Shown here: piece after piece, positions 9,213 to 17,862 of the stretch | Numbering within the stretch: position 1 is the stretch's first letter | Layout of the letters: each line of letters begins with the position of its first letter | Assembly: GCF_000169375.1 (NCBI RefSeq) | Contig: NZ_AAXY01000009.1 | Coordinates: 92,934-156,933, forward strand | DNA from: Marinobacter sp. ELB17 | Lineage (GTDB): Bacteria > Pseudomonadota > Gammaproteobacteria > Pseudomonadales > Oleiphilaceae | Direction of reading: 5' to 3' | Length of the DNA stretch: 64,000 nucleotides | Notes under the pieces: model-generated | Seen by the model: only the letters and a program-made list of their open reading frames with translations | Database searches by the model: none | Told to the model about the DNA's origin: nothing | Position numbers and translations under genes: made by a program

Positions 9213-11003
9213 TTACAGCGAGGGCCAGAGCGAATCAAATTCATCTTCGCTGGTAGCAGAACCGGGTCTATTGGTGCTGGTTTTAGCGTCAGGCCTACTC
9301 TGAAGTTTTATTTCAAATTGGTTGATGCTGCCGGTCGCTGTCATTTTTTTCAGCAGCTGGCCTTGTTCTTCCTGGTCATCAATCAGCAGGGTAATACGGT
9401 TTCCAGATTGAAAGGGCAGCCGCGGCACGATCAGCGTGGCAGGCTGGTTGATGACGCTGATTTCCGGCAGCATCAGCCCGCGTAAGTACTCGCTACTGTT
9501 ACCCAGTTTCTGAATCAGGCGCACAGCGCAAGGTGTCGCCTTGGGTGCCTGTAGTTCAATACCAATCTGCGTGCCCTCGTTTTTAATCTGGCGAATCCAG
9601 CGAACCACGGCAACACTCCAGGGTTGTGAACTCTGCTCGCGTACGCCGAGAATTTCGCCTGTCTGCAGGCTGCTGGGTATTTGGCTGTCCCAGGCAATGC
9701 AAAAGCCGCCAGGGCTGGTATTGACCATCTTTGCGCGACAGGCGCAGGGCGCGTTTTTGAGTGCCGCACTGGCACGGGTCCTGGCGCTGGTGAAGTTGAT
9801 AGGAGCATTGCCGGCCAACATGCCCTTGTCTCTGCTACCGGCATCGTGCGCGCCGGCCCAAGCGTCGTTTCTTCGAGTGGAGCTGCGGATAAACATGTTG
9901 TCTTCGGTGTCTTCCGCCTCGGGCTGTCGAGTGAAGTCGTTCAGGGTTTTGCGTCCCGCCATAAAATAGTGCACCGCGGTTAGCCCGACACACAGTTCGA
10001 GGCTGCCATGGTTGGTTACGCGGTTGAAATTGCGTTTGGCAAGCGTGCCCAGCGCCTGGGTGAGGTGCGCCAGCAGGGCATCATTGGTATGTGGAGGCAG
10101 CGTCAGTTCGCTCGCTTCTTTGTTATCAGCTGTTTGAGTGGCCTGGCTAATTTGGGCCGATAGGCGGCGGCTGTCGAAACTGAAAAAGTCGCCTTCTTCG
10201 GCGCTGCCCAGCAGGCCGCGGTATACCGGCGACTTGTCTGCGCGCATATTTACCACAAACAAGCTGTCACCTTGGGCGCCGGGCACGAAATCTGTCAGAT
10301 CGGTCCAGGGTTCCAACATCGTAAAAAGCTGGCTCAGCTCCGTTTGGCGCAACTGGCTAGGGCGGGCGCAACCCAACAATAAAATGCGTTTGTAGGCATC
10401 GTCAATGCTGCTTGAATTGCGCTGGCTAAGAGTGGCATCGTCGACCTCAATAGCGGTTAGCTGGTGCGCGAGCGCAAATTTGTAAAGCTTATGGCAATCC
10501 AGCCAGCTGTTTGGGGGGGTAGGGCAGTAAAGCTGATACGCCCGCAGTATGGTGCCGGACAGCTCGGCAATGCTGCGGTGCATGGCGATGACCAGAACTT
10601 TGCGGTTTTTATCCGGATTGCCGGCATTCAGCAGTTCCATCACGCAGAGTTTGTAACCTCCGGACATGTGTAATTGCAGCGCCTGCGCCAGATTGGCGAT
10701 TTTGCGCTGCTTTTCCGGCAGTGATACCGCGGTGCCGATGAAGTGGCGGGACAGTTCTGCGCACACAAAGTGAATTTTTTCGCGAATAAGTTCGAGCAGT
10801 TGCAAACGCTGCTGTGGCGGCAAAAAAAGCTGATTCAGTTCAATAATGGCGTGATAGAGTTGACGCGACACTTCGCCAATGTTGGCTATAGGCAGCAACC
10901 CCACCCATTGTTTGAAGGCTTTGGGTGCGGTGTCGCAGAACGAAAGGCTCGCGGTTTTTTGCTCCGGTACCCGGATATCTGGTTTCAGAGAGGTGCCTTC
11001 CAT
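9213..11003 (-). CDS. Large PilZ-domain protein, likely cyclic-di-GMP binding
   Basis: A 596-residue cytoplasmic protein with no signal peptide or membrane segment. The first ~350 residues form an all-helical-looking conserved region of unknown function. A PilZ-like beta-barrel lies in the C-terminal third, with the (D/N)xSxxG motif as NTSPGG at 428-433. A second beta-rich segment follows, and the tail is Asp/Glu/Ser rich. The classic RxxxR half of the PilZ binding site is not obvious, so ligand binding is likely but not certain. Pseudomonas carries a similar hypothetical protein beside fimX and serB. A 177-base gap separates it from fimX on the same strand. The start ATG lacks a strong ribosome site. 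Confidence 0.75.
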   Translation of the reverse strand: MEGTSLKPDIRVPEQKTASLSFCDTAPKAFKQWVGLLPIANIGEVSRQLYHAIIELNQLFLPPQQRLQLLELIREKIHFVCAELSRHFIGTAVSLPEKQRKIANLAQALQLHMSGGYKLCVMELLNAGNPDKNRKVLVIAMHRSIAELSGTILRAYQLYCPTPPNSWLDCHKLYKFALAHQLTAIEVDDATLSQRNSSSIDDAYKRILLLGCARPSQLRQTELSQLFTMLEPWTDLTDFVPGAQGDSLFVVNMRADKSPVYRGLLGSAEEGDFFSFDSRRLSAQISQATQTADNKEASELTLPPHTNDALLAHLTQALGTLAKRNFNRVTNHGSLELCVGLTAVHYFMAGRKTLNDFTRQPEAEDTEDNMFIRSSTRRNDAWAGAHDAGSRDKGMLAGNAPINFTSARTRASAALKNAPCACRAKMVNTSPGGFCIAWDSQIPSSLQTGEILGVREQSSQPWSVAVVRWIRQIKNEGTQIGIELQAPKATPCAVRLIQKLGNSSEYLRGLMLPEISVINQPATLIVPRLPFQSGNRITLLIDDQEEQGQLLKKMTATGSINQFEIKLQSRPDAKTSTNRPGSATSEDEFDSLWPSL

Positions 11004-11126
11004 AGTGAGCGCCAGTGCGGAGGGGAAAAAGTGTGTAGATTCACTACGTAATGTAAGCTAGCAAAGCAAATACGGAAAGCGAAAATCACCGAGTTGACAA
11101 TTTTTTACAAAACAAGCGGTTTTGCC

Positions 11127-12179
11127 TTACTCCAGATCAAGAGGCGTTTTGCTGCCAGCACCGGGTAACTCGCGCACCAAACGCGGCACCAGAAAACCTG
11201 GCAGGCGCTCAAGCAACTCTCGTGTCAGAGCTTTGGCCTCGCTGTCCGGGACTGCAAAATGGTGAGCCCCCGCTACAGGGTCAAACGCATGTAAGTAGTA
11301 AGGTAGCACACCGGCATCGAATAACTGCTCGCTAAGTTGTTCCAGTACATCGACGCTGTCATTCACACCACGAAGGATAACACTCTGATTCAGCAGGGTC
11401 ACGCCGGCCTCGGTTAACCTTTGCAGGGCCTGAACAGTAGCTTGGTCAATTTCCGCGGGATGGTTGATGTGCAGCACCACAACCACCCGCAAACGGGTAG
11501 CGCGAATCCATTGCAGAAGCGCATCGCAAACCCGCTGTGGAATTACAACCGGCAGCCGGGTGTGAATCCTCAGTCGGCGTAGGTGAGGGATTTGCTCCAG
11601 GGCCTTGGCCCATTGCGCCAGTAATTTGTCGTTGGCGGCCAGAGGGTCGCCACCGCTGAAAATCACTTCGTTAATTTCCGGACTGTTTGCCAGTGTGTCC
11701 AGCACGGTTTGGCGGTCCTGCGGTTTTAGCCGTTGCTCGTCATAGGGGAAGTGGCGACGAAAACAGTAGCGGCAATTAATGGCGCACTGCCCCGTCACCA
11801 TGAGCAGGGCACGGCTTTTGTATTTGCGGATCAGCCCTGTTGTTGCCATGGCGTCGGCTTCGGCCAGTGGGTCGGCGACAAATCCGGCCAGGGTGCGGGT
11901 TTCGTCGACCAATGGCAGTACCTGACGCAGCAAGGGGTCGTTGGGGTTGCCATATTCCATGCGCGCCAAAAAAGGCTCGGGCACCCGTATCGAAAACAGC
12001 AGGTGCCCGGCATCGGCACCGGCCATCCATTGTTCAGGGCAGAGCCCCAGGCGTTCCAGCAGCTCTACCGGACGGTCGATGGAGTTGGCTAAAATCTGTT
12101 GCCAGCTGGCGGACTCTGAACTTTCCCCACACTCCGGGTAAGCGCGGGCTTCTATACGTACGGGGGTTCGCTGTATCAT
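11127..12179 (-). CDS. epmB: EF-P (R)-beta-lysine formation enzyme, lysine 2,3-aminomutase-like
   Basis: EpmB, a radical SAM, PLP-dependent aminomutase that turns (S)-alpha-lysine into (R)-beta-lysine for attachment to elongation factor P. It has 350 residues. The CxxxCxxC motif that holds the 4Fe-4S cluster is [16 protein letters not shown] (Cys132, Cys136, Cys139), and the GGDPLA block typical of the aminomutase family follows. It is divergent from efp, with only about 45 bases between start codons, so the two share a promoter region. With efp and epmA alongside, the assignment is stronger than homology to catabolic KamA alone would allow. EpmC, which hydroxylates the modified lysine, is not encoded in this window. 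Confidence 0.93.
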   Translation of the reverse strand: MIQRTPVRIEARAYPECGESSESASWQQILANSIDRPVELLERLGLCPEQWMAGADAGHLLFSIRVPEPFLARMEYGNPNDPLLRQVLPLVDETRTLAGFVADPLAEADAMATTGLIRKYKSRALLMVTGQCAINCRYCFRRHFPYDEQRLKPQDRQTVLDTLANSPEINEVIFSGGDPLAANDKLLAQWAKALEQIPHLRRLRIHTRLPVVIPQRVCDALLQWIRATRLRVVVVLHINHPAEIDQATVQALQRLTEAGVTLLNQSVILRGVNDSVDVLEQLSEQLFDAGVLPYYLHAFDPVAGAHHFAVPDSEAKALTRELLERLPGFLVPRLVRELPGAGSKTPLDLE

Positions 12180-12224
12180 AGCGGCCTTAAAATTCTGAAT
12201 AGCCTATTGGCAGGTGGACATTTC

Positions 12225-12797
12225 ATGGCTTCATATTCTACCAACGAATTTCGCGGCGGTCTTAAGGTTTTGTTTGAAGGCGACCCCTGCATCATTCTGG
12301 AAAACGAATTTGTAAAACCCGGTAAAGGCCAGGGCTTCAGCCGGGTGCGCCTGCGTAACCTGATGACCAACCGGGTGTGGGACCGTACCTTCAAGTCTAA
12401 CGAAAGCCTGGAAGGTGCCGACGTGATGGATCAGGATATGGAATACCTTTACACCGATGGCCAATTCTGGCACTTCATGCTCACCGATGGTTCGTTTGAG
12501 CAGTACGCGGCAGATGGAAAAGCCGTGGGCGATACCCTTAAATGGCTAAAAGAACAGGACGTTTACACGGTTACCTTGTTTAACGGTGCGCCGCTGACGA
12601 TTACGCCGCCGAATTTTGTCGAGCTGGAAGTGGTCGAAACCGATCCGGGCATGAAAGGCGATACCGCCCAGGGCGGCTCCAAACCGGCCACTCTGTCCAC
12701 TGGCGCCGTGGTTAGCGTGCCGCTGTTTATCACCATTGGTGAAGTGTTAAAAGTAGACACTCGCACCGGTGAATATATGAACCGGGTTAAAAGCTAG
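12225..12797 (+). CDS. efp: Elongation factor P
   Basis: EF-P rescues ribosomes stalled on consecutive prolines. It has 190 residues in three beta-barrel domains. The lysine that receives beta-lysine is Lys34 in the loop VKPGKGQGF. The ATG at 12225 is preferred over an in-frame TTG at 12207: it has an AGGTGG site 8 bases upstream and gives the standard [15 protein letters not shown] start, placing the modified residue at 34 as in E. coli. epmA begins 7 bases after its stop and epmB is divergent, so substrate and two modification enzymes are together. A lysine at 34 with EpmA/EpmB neighbours indicates the E. coli-type pathway rather than arginine rhamnosylation. Confidence 0.97.
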   Translation: MASYSTNEFRGGLKVLFEGDPCIILENEFVKPGKGQGFSRVRLRNLMTNRVWDRTFKSNESLEGADVMDQDMEYLYTDGQFWHFMLTDGSFEQYAADGKAVGDTLKWLKEQDVYTVTLFNGAPLTITPPNFVELEVVETDPGMKGDTAQGGSKPATLSTGAVVSVPLFITIGEVLKVDTRTGEYMNRVKS

Positions 12798-12804
12798 GGC
12801 GTTG

Positions 12805-13773
12805 ATGAGCAACGCTGATAGCTGGCAGCCCAGCGCTGCCAGCCGAGCCCTGAAGAGCCGCGCACAACAACTGTCGTTTGTGCGCGGCTTTTTTGCGCAG
12901 CGCCAAGTGCTGGAGGTTGAAACCCCGGTGCTTGGCCGCTGCGGCGTCACCGATCCCAATCTGAGCAGTATTGCTGCCCGGGTGAGCGCAGCGGGCCGTC
13001 AAGGTGGGTGGTTGCAGACTTCCCCGGAATATCACATGAAGCGCTTGCTGGCGGCCGGCTGTGGCGATATCTACCAGGTTACAAAAGTGTTTCGCGACGG
13101 TGAACGCGGGCGCCGGCACAACCCCGAATTTTCCATGCTGGAATGGTACCGCTGCGGCTTTGATGACCAGACCCTAATGAACGAAGTAGCGGACTTGGTC
13201 TGTTCCTGGCTTGACTGCTTGCGACCGCACACCCTGAGTTATCGCGAAGCGCTTCGCCGCTGGGCGCATATTGATCCGTTCACCTGCACCGATGCGCAGC
13301 TGCACGCTCGCTGCGGGCAATGGATGGAGCCGCAGCAGCTTGTGGGAATGAGTCGCGATGACTGCCTGGACTTGCTGATGAGTTTTGCCGTGGAGCCCCG
13401 GTTAGGGCTGGATTGCCCGGTGTTTATCCACCAGTATCCGGCGTCACAGGCCTCGCTGGCGCGCACCAGCCAAGTTGGCGGTTTCGCGGTAGCTCATCGC
13501 TTTGAGCTGTATATCAATGGACTGGAGTTGTGTAACGGCTACTGGGAACTGACGGACGCGGATGAGCAGCGCCGGCGTTTTGCAGCGGATAACCGGCTGC
13601 GTCAGGCACGCGGCCAGGCAGCCATGGAGCAAGACGACGCTTTTTTGGCCGCGATGGACAGCGGTTTGCCCGATTGCGCCGGCGTTGCCCTGGGGCTGGA
13701 CCGGTTGTTGATGCTGAAACTGGGTGCCAGCTCGATTGATGAGGTGCTGGCCTTCCCCTTCGCCAGGGCCTGA
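12805..13773 (+). CDS. epmA: EF-P lysyltransferase (GenX/PoxA)
   Basis: EpmA is a truncated class II lysyl-tRNA synthetase paralogue that ligates (R)-beta-lysine to Lys34 of EF-P. It has 322 residues, matching the family. Class II motif 2 is seen as FRDGERGRRHNPEFSMLEW and motif 3 as GVALGLDRLLML. The tRNA anticodon-binding domain of true LysRS is absent. Start ATG 12805 is preferred over the adjacent TTG at 12802. It lies 7 bases downstream of efp on the same strand, so the two are almost certainly one operon. Confidence 0.95.
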   Translation: MSNADSWQPSAASRALKSRAQQLSFVRGFFAQRQVLEVETPVLGRCGVTDPNLSSIAARVSAAGRQGGWLQTSPEYHMKRLLAAGCGDIYQVTKVFRDGERGRRHNPEFSMLEWYRCGFDDQTLMNEVADLVCSWLDCLRPHTLSYREALRRWAHIDPFTCTDAQLHARCGQWMEPQQLVGMSRDDCLDLLMSFAVEPRLGLDCPVFIHQYPASQASLARTSQVGGFAVAHRFELYINGLELCNGYWELTDADEQRRRFAADNRLRQARGQAAMEQDDAFLAAMDSGLPDCAGVALGLDRLLMLKLGASSIDEVLAFPFARA

Positions 13774-13805
13774 GCGCGATCGTCTCCAAATACAAGCTTC
13801 AAACT

Positions 13806-14675
13806 TCAGGCTTCGACCTCGCCGAAAATTTCGCCTAACTTCACTTTTTTTCCGGGTTTTTGGGCGTTACTCCACTGAGTTCGGCCTTTTGGCATCACCA
13901 TCACGACCGTAGAGCCCAGGCGGAAGCGACCCATTTCCTCACCCCGTGCAAACTTGAGGGCCTGCTCGCCGCTGTAGCTTTGCTGGCTGACACCGCCATC
14001 GCCTGGCGCCGCTCCGGGTTTCACGACGCCGGCCCAGGGTGTTTCCACGCTGCCGACAATCATTGCGCCTACCAATACCAGCGCCATTGGGCCGGTCGCG
14101 GTATCAAACATGCATACGACGCGTTCATTGCGGGCAAACAGGTTGGGTATGATGGCTGCGGTAGCCGGATTTACAGAGAACAATCGGCCGGGCACGTGCA
14201 CCATTTCCCGCAGCTGTCCGGCCATCGGCATGTGAATCCGATGATAGTCACCGGGGGCCAGGTAAATGGTGGCGAATTCACCTTCGGCAAAGATATCGGC
14301 CCGTTGCTGATCACCGCCTAACAGTTCCAGCAAGCTGAACGATTGGCCTTTGGCCTGAAAGATGCGGCCCCCGTTTATATTGCCCAACTGGCTGACGCAA
14401 CCGTCTACCGGGCTAACCAGCGTGCTTTCGTTACCCTCAATGGGTCGCAAACCAGGCTTGAGTGCCCGGGTAAAAAAATCATTGAAGCTGTCGTATGCAT
14501 CGGGGTCGCTGTTTTCAGCTTCGCTCATGTTTACGCCATAGCGGTTAATAAACCAGCGTATGAAGCGGTGGCGTAAGGCTGGCGTACCGGTGCTGTTAGC
14601 CATGCGCCCAGCTAGACGGGAGAGTGAGAGCTGGGGCGCAATATACTGGCTCAGAACAAACAGCTTTTCCATCAT
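13806..14675 (-). CDS. psd: Phosphatidylserine decarboxylase proenzyme
   Basis: Psd converts phosphatidylserine to phosphatidylethanolamine at the inner membrane. The 289-residue proenzyme has the self-cleavage motif LGST at 253-256; cleavage between Gly254 and Ser255 gives the pyruvoyl-bearing alpha subunit of about 35 residues. Active-site Asp and His are in SPVDG (88-92) and YHRIHMP (144-150). It converges with epmA (32-base gap) and is followed upstream by rsgA on the same strand, an arrangement common in gammaproteobacteria where rsgA and psd are neighbours. Confidence 0.95.
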   Translation of the reverse strand: MMEKLFVLSQYIAPQLSLSRLAGRMANSTGTPALRHRFIRWFINRYGVNMSEAENSDPDAYDSFNDFFTRALKPGLRPIEGNESTLVSPVDGCVSQLGNINGGRIFQAKGQSFSLLELLGGDQQRADIFAEGEFATIYLAPGDYHRIHMPMAGQLREMVHVPGRLFSVNPATAAIIPNLFARNERVVCMFDTATGPMALVLVGAMIVGSVETPWAGVVKPGAAPGDGGVSQQSYSGEQALKFARGEEMGRFRLGSTVVMVMPKGRTQWSNAQKPGKKVKLGEIFGEVEA

Positions 14676-14766
14676 CAGAAAAATCCTTTGGCTACGATGG
14701 CGCGAAGTTTAGCAAACGGCCTATTTCATCAAAAGGTTTATACCCCAACGCACAAGATTTCCGGCG

Positions 14767-15837
14767 CTACCGTGTTCCGGGTTGGTCCAGTTTTAGGCCG
14801 CGAGCCTGCTGCTCTGCCATAGCCTGTAAGATGCGGTGGAAACTCCTTTTGCGTTCCGGGCTTAGACGACCGTCTTCCGCGGCAGCATCAATGGCGCAAC
14901 CGGGGTCGCCGGCGTGGCGGCAGTTGCGGAACTTGCAGTAGCCCATCAGGTCGCGAATTTCGCGAAAGCCGTACTCGATTTCTTGCGGTGTCATGTGCCA
15001 AAGGCCGAACTCGCGAATGCCCGGCGAGTCAATCAGGTCGCCGCCGATGGGCAGATGAAACAGCTTGGCGGTGGTAGTGGTGTGAATGCCTTTGCCGGTG
15101 CTCTGCGACACTGCGCCCACCCGCAGTTCTTCATCGGGCAACAGGGTTTGAATAATGGACGATTTACCCACCCCAGACTGGCCCACAAACACCGTCGTAC
15201 GATCTTTCACCAGGGCTTCCAGCTCTGGCGGTGGCTGGTTGCCGGCCAGGGCGGCAGACGTGCGAACCACCTGATAGCCCAGTGCTTCATAGCGCGCCAG
15301 TAGCGCTTCTATGGCGCTGCGGTTGTCGTCGTTGATAAGGTCAGTCTTATTCAGCAGTAGTATGGCTGGAATGTCAGTGGTTTCTGACGCCACCAGATAG
15401 CGGTCAATCAGGTTGTCGTGGGGCTCGGGCTCGGGGGCAACCACCAGAATAATATAGTCAATATTCGCCGCCACCGGTTTCAGCGCGCCGAAGTTGTCCG
15501 GCCGTTGCAGCAGGTTGATGCGTTCGCAGCGAGCGACGATTACGCCGGTCAGATTTTTACCGGAGCGCCAGATGACTTTGTCGCCGGTGACCAAGCTGTC
15601 GATATTGGCGCGCACAAAGCAGCGCACAACGGCTCCTTGGTGCTCGCCTTCAAGAGCTTCTACGTCCAGCTGCTGGCCGTAGTGCGCAATAATCAAACCT
15701 TGAACTTCCGGCCCTAACTCACCCGCATCGACCTGCTCTTTTACCTGTTCTTCCTTGCGCGCGGCGCGTGCTGTCCGTTCGCCCTGAATTTTTTCGATGC
15801 GCCATTGTTGCTGTTTGTTGAGTCGCCGTTTTGCCAT
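14767..15837 (-). CDS. rsgA: Small ribosomal subunit biogenesis GTPase
   Basis: RsgA is a circularly permuted GTPase that acts late in 30S subunit assembly. It has 356 residues: a Lys/Arg-rich N-terminal tail, an OB fold at about 60-125, then the permuted G domain in the order NKTD (G4), VGQSGVGKSS (G1) and DSPGIREFG (G3), and a C-terminal zinc finger CKFRNCRHxxxPGCAI. All key residues are intact. It is divergent from orn, with which it shares a 162-base intergenic region containing two tandem copies of a 12-base sequence. Confidence 0.96.
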   Translation of the reverse strand: MAKRRLNKQQQWRIEKIQGERTARAARKEEQVKEQVDAGELGPEVQGLIIAHYGQQLDVEALEGEHQGAVVRCFVRANIDSLVTGDKVIWRSGKNLTGVIVARCERINLLQRPDNFGALKPVAANIDYIILVVAPEPEPHDNLIDRYLVASETTDIPAILLLNKTDLINDDNRSAIEALLARYEALGYQVVRTSAALAGNQPPPELEALVKDRTTVFVGQSGVGKSSIIQTLLPDEELRVGAVSQSTGKGIHTTTTAKLFHLPIGGDLIDSPGIREFGLWHMTPQEIEYGFREIRDLMGYCKFRNCRHAGDPGCAIDAAAEDGRLSPERKRSFHRILQAMAEQQARGLKLDQPGTR

Positions 15838-15896
15838 AAAGTTTTCATTAACCGGGTAAAGTTTCGGGGTTGTTTCAAAGCTGCTGTGTCATCATA

Positions 15897-15920
15897 TTGG
15901 CATATTATTTGGCATACTAT
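15897..15920. repeat. Tandem 12-base direct repeat between rsgA and orn
   Basis: TTGGCATATTAT is followed at once by TTGGCATACTAT (one mismatch). The pair lies about 60 bases 5' of rsgA and 80 bases 5' of orn, so it may be part of a promoter or operator; each copy contains a TATTAT/TACTAT element resembling a -10 box. Confidence 0.45.
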
Positions 15921-15999
15921 CGGTTTAGCGACTGCACTACCGACTGTTGCGCTGATAAATTCCGGATTTTACCGTTAGCACCACGCAGGAGAAATACCG

Positions 16000-16542
16000 A
16001 TGGCAAAGGGCAATCGCCTGGTCTGGATTGACTTGGAAATGACAGGTCTGGATCCGGAGCAGGAGCGCATTATCGAAATGGCTACCCTGATTACCGATTC
16101 CGAACTCAATCTGATTGCCGAAGGCCCGGTGCTTGCGGTACATCAGTCTGACACTCTGATGGGCGCGATGGACGAATGGTGTACCCGTACCCATGGTGAA
16201 AGTGGTCTGACCCAACGAGTAACAGACAGTCGCATCAGCGAAGCCGAAGCCGAGCAGCAAACCCTGGCGTTTTTGCGCGAACACCTGGAGCCGGGTGATT
16301 CTCCTCTGTGCGGCAACAGTATCGGCCAAGACCGGCGCTTTTTGGTCAAGTACATGCCGCAGCTGGAAGAGTTCTTCCATTACCGCAATCTGGATGTGTC
16401 TACCATCAAAGAGCTGGCGCGGCGTTGGCGCCCGGATGTGCTGGACGGAGTCAAGAAACAGGGCAATCATTTGGCGCTGGACGATATTCGCGATTCTATT
16501 AACGAGCTGCGCCATTATCGCGAGCACTTTTTCAAACTGTAA
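16000..16542 (+). CDS. orn: Oligoribonuclease
   Basis: Orn is the essential 3'-5' exonuclease that degrades di- and short oligoribonucleotides, including pGpG from cyclic-di-GMP breakdown. It has 180 residues, the usual length. DEDDh exonuclease motifs are present: [12 protein letters not shown] near the N-terminus (Asp, Glu), [10 protein letters not shown] in the middle, and [11 protein letters not shown] near the C-terminus (His, Asp). A GGAG ribosome site precedes the ATG. It is divergent from rsgA and converges on queG with a 60-base gap. Confidence 0.96.
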   Translation: MAKGNRLVWIDLEMTGLDPEQERIIEMATLITDSELNLIAEGPVLAVHQSDTLMGAMDEWCTRTHGESGLTQRVTDSRISEAEAEQQTLAFLREHLEPGDSPLCGNSIGQDRRFLVKYMPQLEEFFHYRNLDVSTIKELARRWRPDVLDGVKKQGNHLALDDIRDSINELRHYREHFFKL

Positions 16543-16602
16543 GATCGTTTAAATTCTGATGCGCTCAAGCCATACGAGCGCTCAGGGTGCAACTGCTGCC
16601 GC

Positions 16603-17709
16603 TCAAGGCGCCAGGCCGTGTTGGGCCAGCGCCCACTCCACATGCTCGCGTACCATCTCAGACGGGTAATCCTGACGCGCACGCAGCGCTTCTAACACCG
16701 GAATGGTGGTAGGGGCGTTGCCCAGCCCGACCGCCAGATTGCGCAACCAGCCGTGATAACCGGTGCGGCGAATAGCCGAGCCTTCTGTACGCTGCAAAAA
16801 CTGTTCTTCGCTCCACATCATCAGCGCTGCCAGAGACGTGTTATCCAGACCGTGGCGGGGTTTGAAGTCGTCTTCCTCTGAATGTTTGCTGAACTTGTTC
16901 CACGGGCACACCAACTGGCAGTCGTCGCAGCCAAACACCCGGTTGCCCATCAGCGGGCGCAGCTCTTCCGGAATACTCTCTTTCAATTCAATGGTCAGAT
17001 AGCTTATGCAGCGCCGCGCATCCAGCATGTGTGCGTCTACAAATGCATTGGTAGGGCACAGCTGCAGGCAGGCCGAGCAGCTGCCGCAGTGGTCTGTTGT
17101 AAAGGGCGCGTCTACGGGCAAGGGCGCGCTGGTATAAATCTCCCCGAGGAAAAAGAACGAGCCCGCTTTGGGGTGTATCACCATGTTGTTTTTGCCAATC
17201 CAGCCAAGCCCGGCACGCTGGGCCAGAGCGCGTTCGAGCACAGGAGCACTGTCCACAAAGGCGCGATGCTGGTGGCCTTCGAGGGCGCTGTCGATACGTT
17301 TGGCCAGCTGCGCCAGGCGCTTACGCATAAGCTTGTGGTAATCGCGGCCCAGAGTATAACGGCTGATGTACGCGTTTTCGCGATTGCGGAGCGCCTGTTG
17401 TGGATTGTCGGGCAGCGTCAGGTAGTCCATGCGCACGGAAATGACGCGCGCGGTGCCCGGAACCAGCGATGCCGGGGTATAGCGTTTGTCGCCGTGGTTT
17501 GCCATGTAATCCATGGTGCCGTGGTAGCCCTGTTCCAGCCAGTGTTGCAAGCGTTGCGCGTGCTCGCCTGTATCGGCGCTGGTGATGCCCAGGTCGGCAA
17601 AACCCAGCTCTTGGGCCCAGTCGCGAATCTGTTGCACCAATGCCTGCAAATTCGCCTTCTGGTGACTGTTTTTTGCGCAGGTTGTTGATGTTGCAGGTGA
17701 TGCTGTCAT
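16603..17709 (-). CDS. queG: Epoxyqueuosine reductase
   Basis: QueG reduces epoxyqueuosine to queuosine in tRNA, using cobalamin and two 4Fe-4S clusters. It has 368 residues. The first cluster motif is CGSCSACLQLCPTNAF and the second CDDCQLVCPWNKF; the N-terminal region contains the cobalamin-binding reductase fold with MDYMANHGDKRY. The C-terminal part has a HEAT-like segment ending EHVEWALAQHG. It is divergent from nnr, the common gammaproteobacterial arrangement (yjeS-yjeF). Confidence 0.95.
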   Translation of the reverse strand: MTASPATSTTCAKNSHQKANLQALVQQIRDWAQELGFADLGITSADTGEHAQRLQHWLEQGYHGTMDYMANHGDKRYTPASLVPGTARVISVRMDYLTLPDNPQQALRNRENAYISRYTLGRDYHKLMRKRLAQLAKRIDSALEGHQHRAFVDSAPVLERALAQRAGLGWIGKNNMVIHPKAGSFFFLGEIYTSAPLPVDAPFTTDHCGSCSACLQLCPTNAFVDAHMLDARRCISYLTIELKESIPEELRPLMGNRVFGCDDCQLVCPWNKFSKHSEEDDFKPRHGLDNTSLAALMMWSEEQFLQRTEGSAIRRTGYHGWLRNLAVGLGNAPTTIPVLEALRARQDYPSEMVREHVEWALAQHGLAP

Positions 17710-17778
17710 TGGCCGGCCGTGTGTGTGGGGCGAATCTGGGGTTTGCTGGCGTTGGCGTGCAGATTTAATTTGATTAAG

Positions 17779-17808
17779 TTGTGACCTTTTTTGTGATTTT
17801 GCTATGCT
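17779..17808 (+). promoter_or_regulatory. Possible sigma-70 promoter for the nnr-tsaE-amiB-mutL run
   Basis: TTGTGA (17779-17784) and TATGCT (17803-17808) are spaced 18 bases apart, about 55 bases upstream of the nnr start. This is read by eye only. Confidence 0.35.
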
Positions 17809-17862
17809 TTACAGATAGCTGGCAATTTGTCTTAAACCGGTTTCTTTGGCTTGGAGTGTCCG

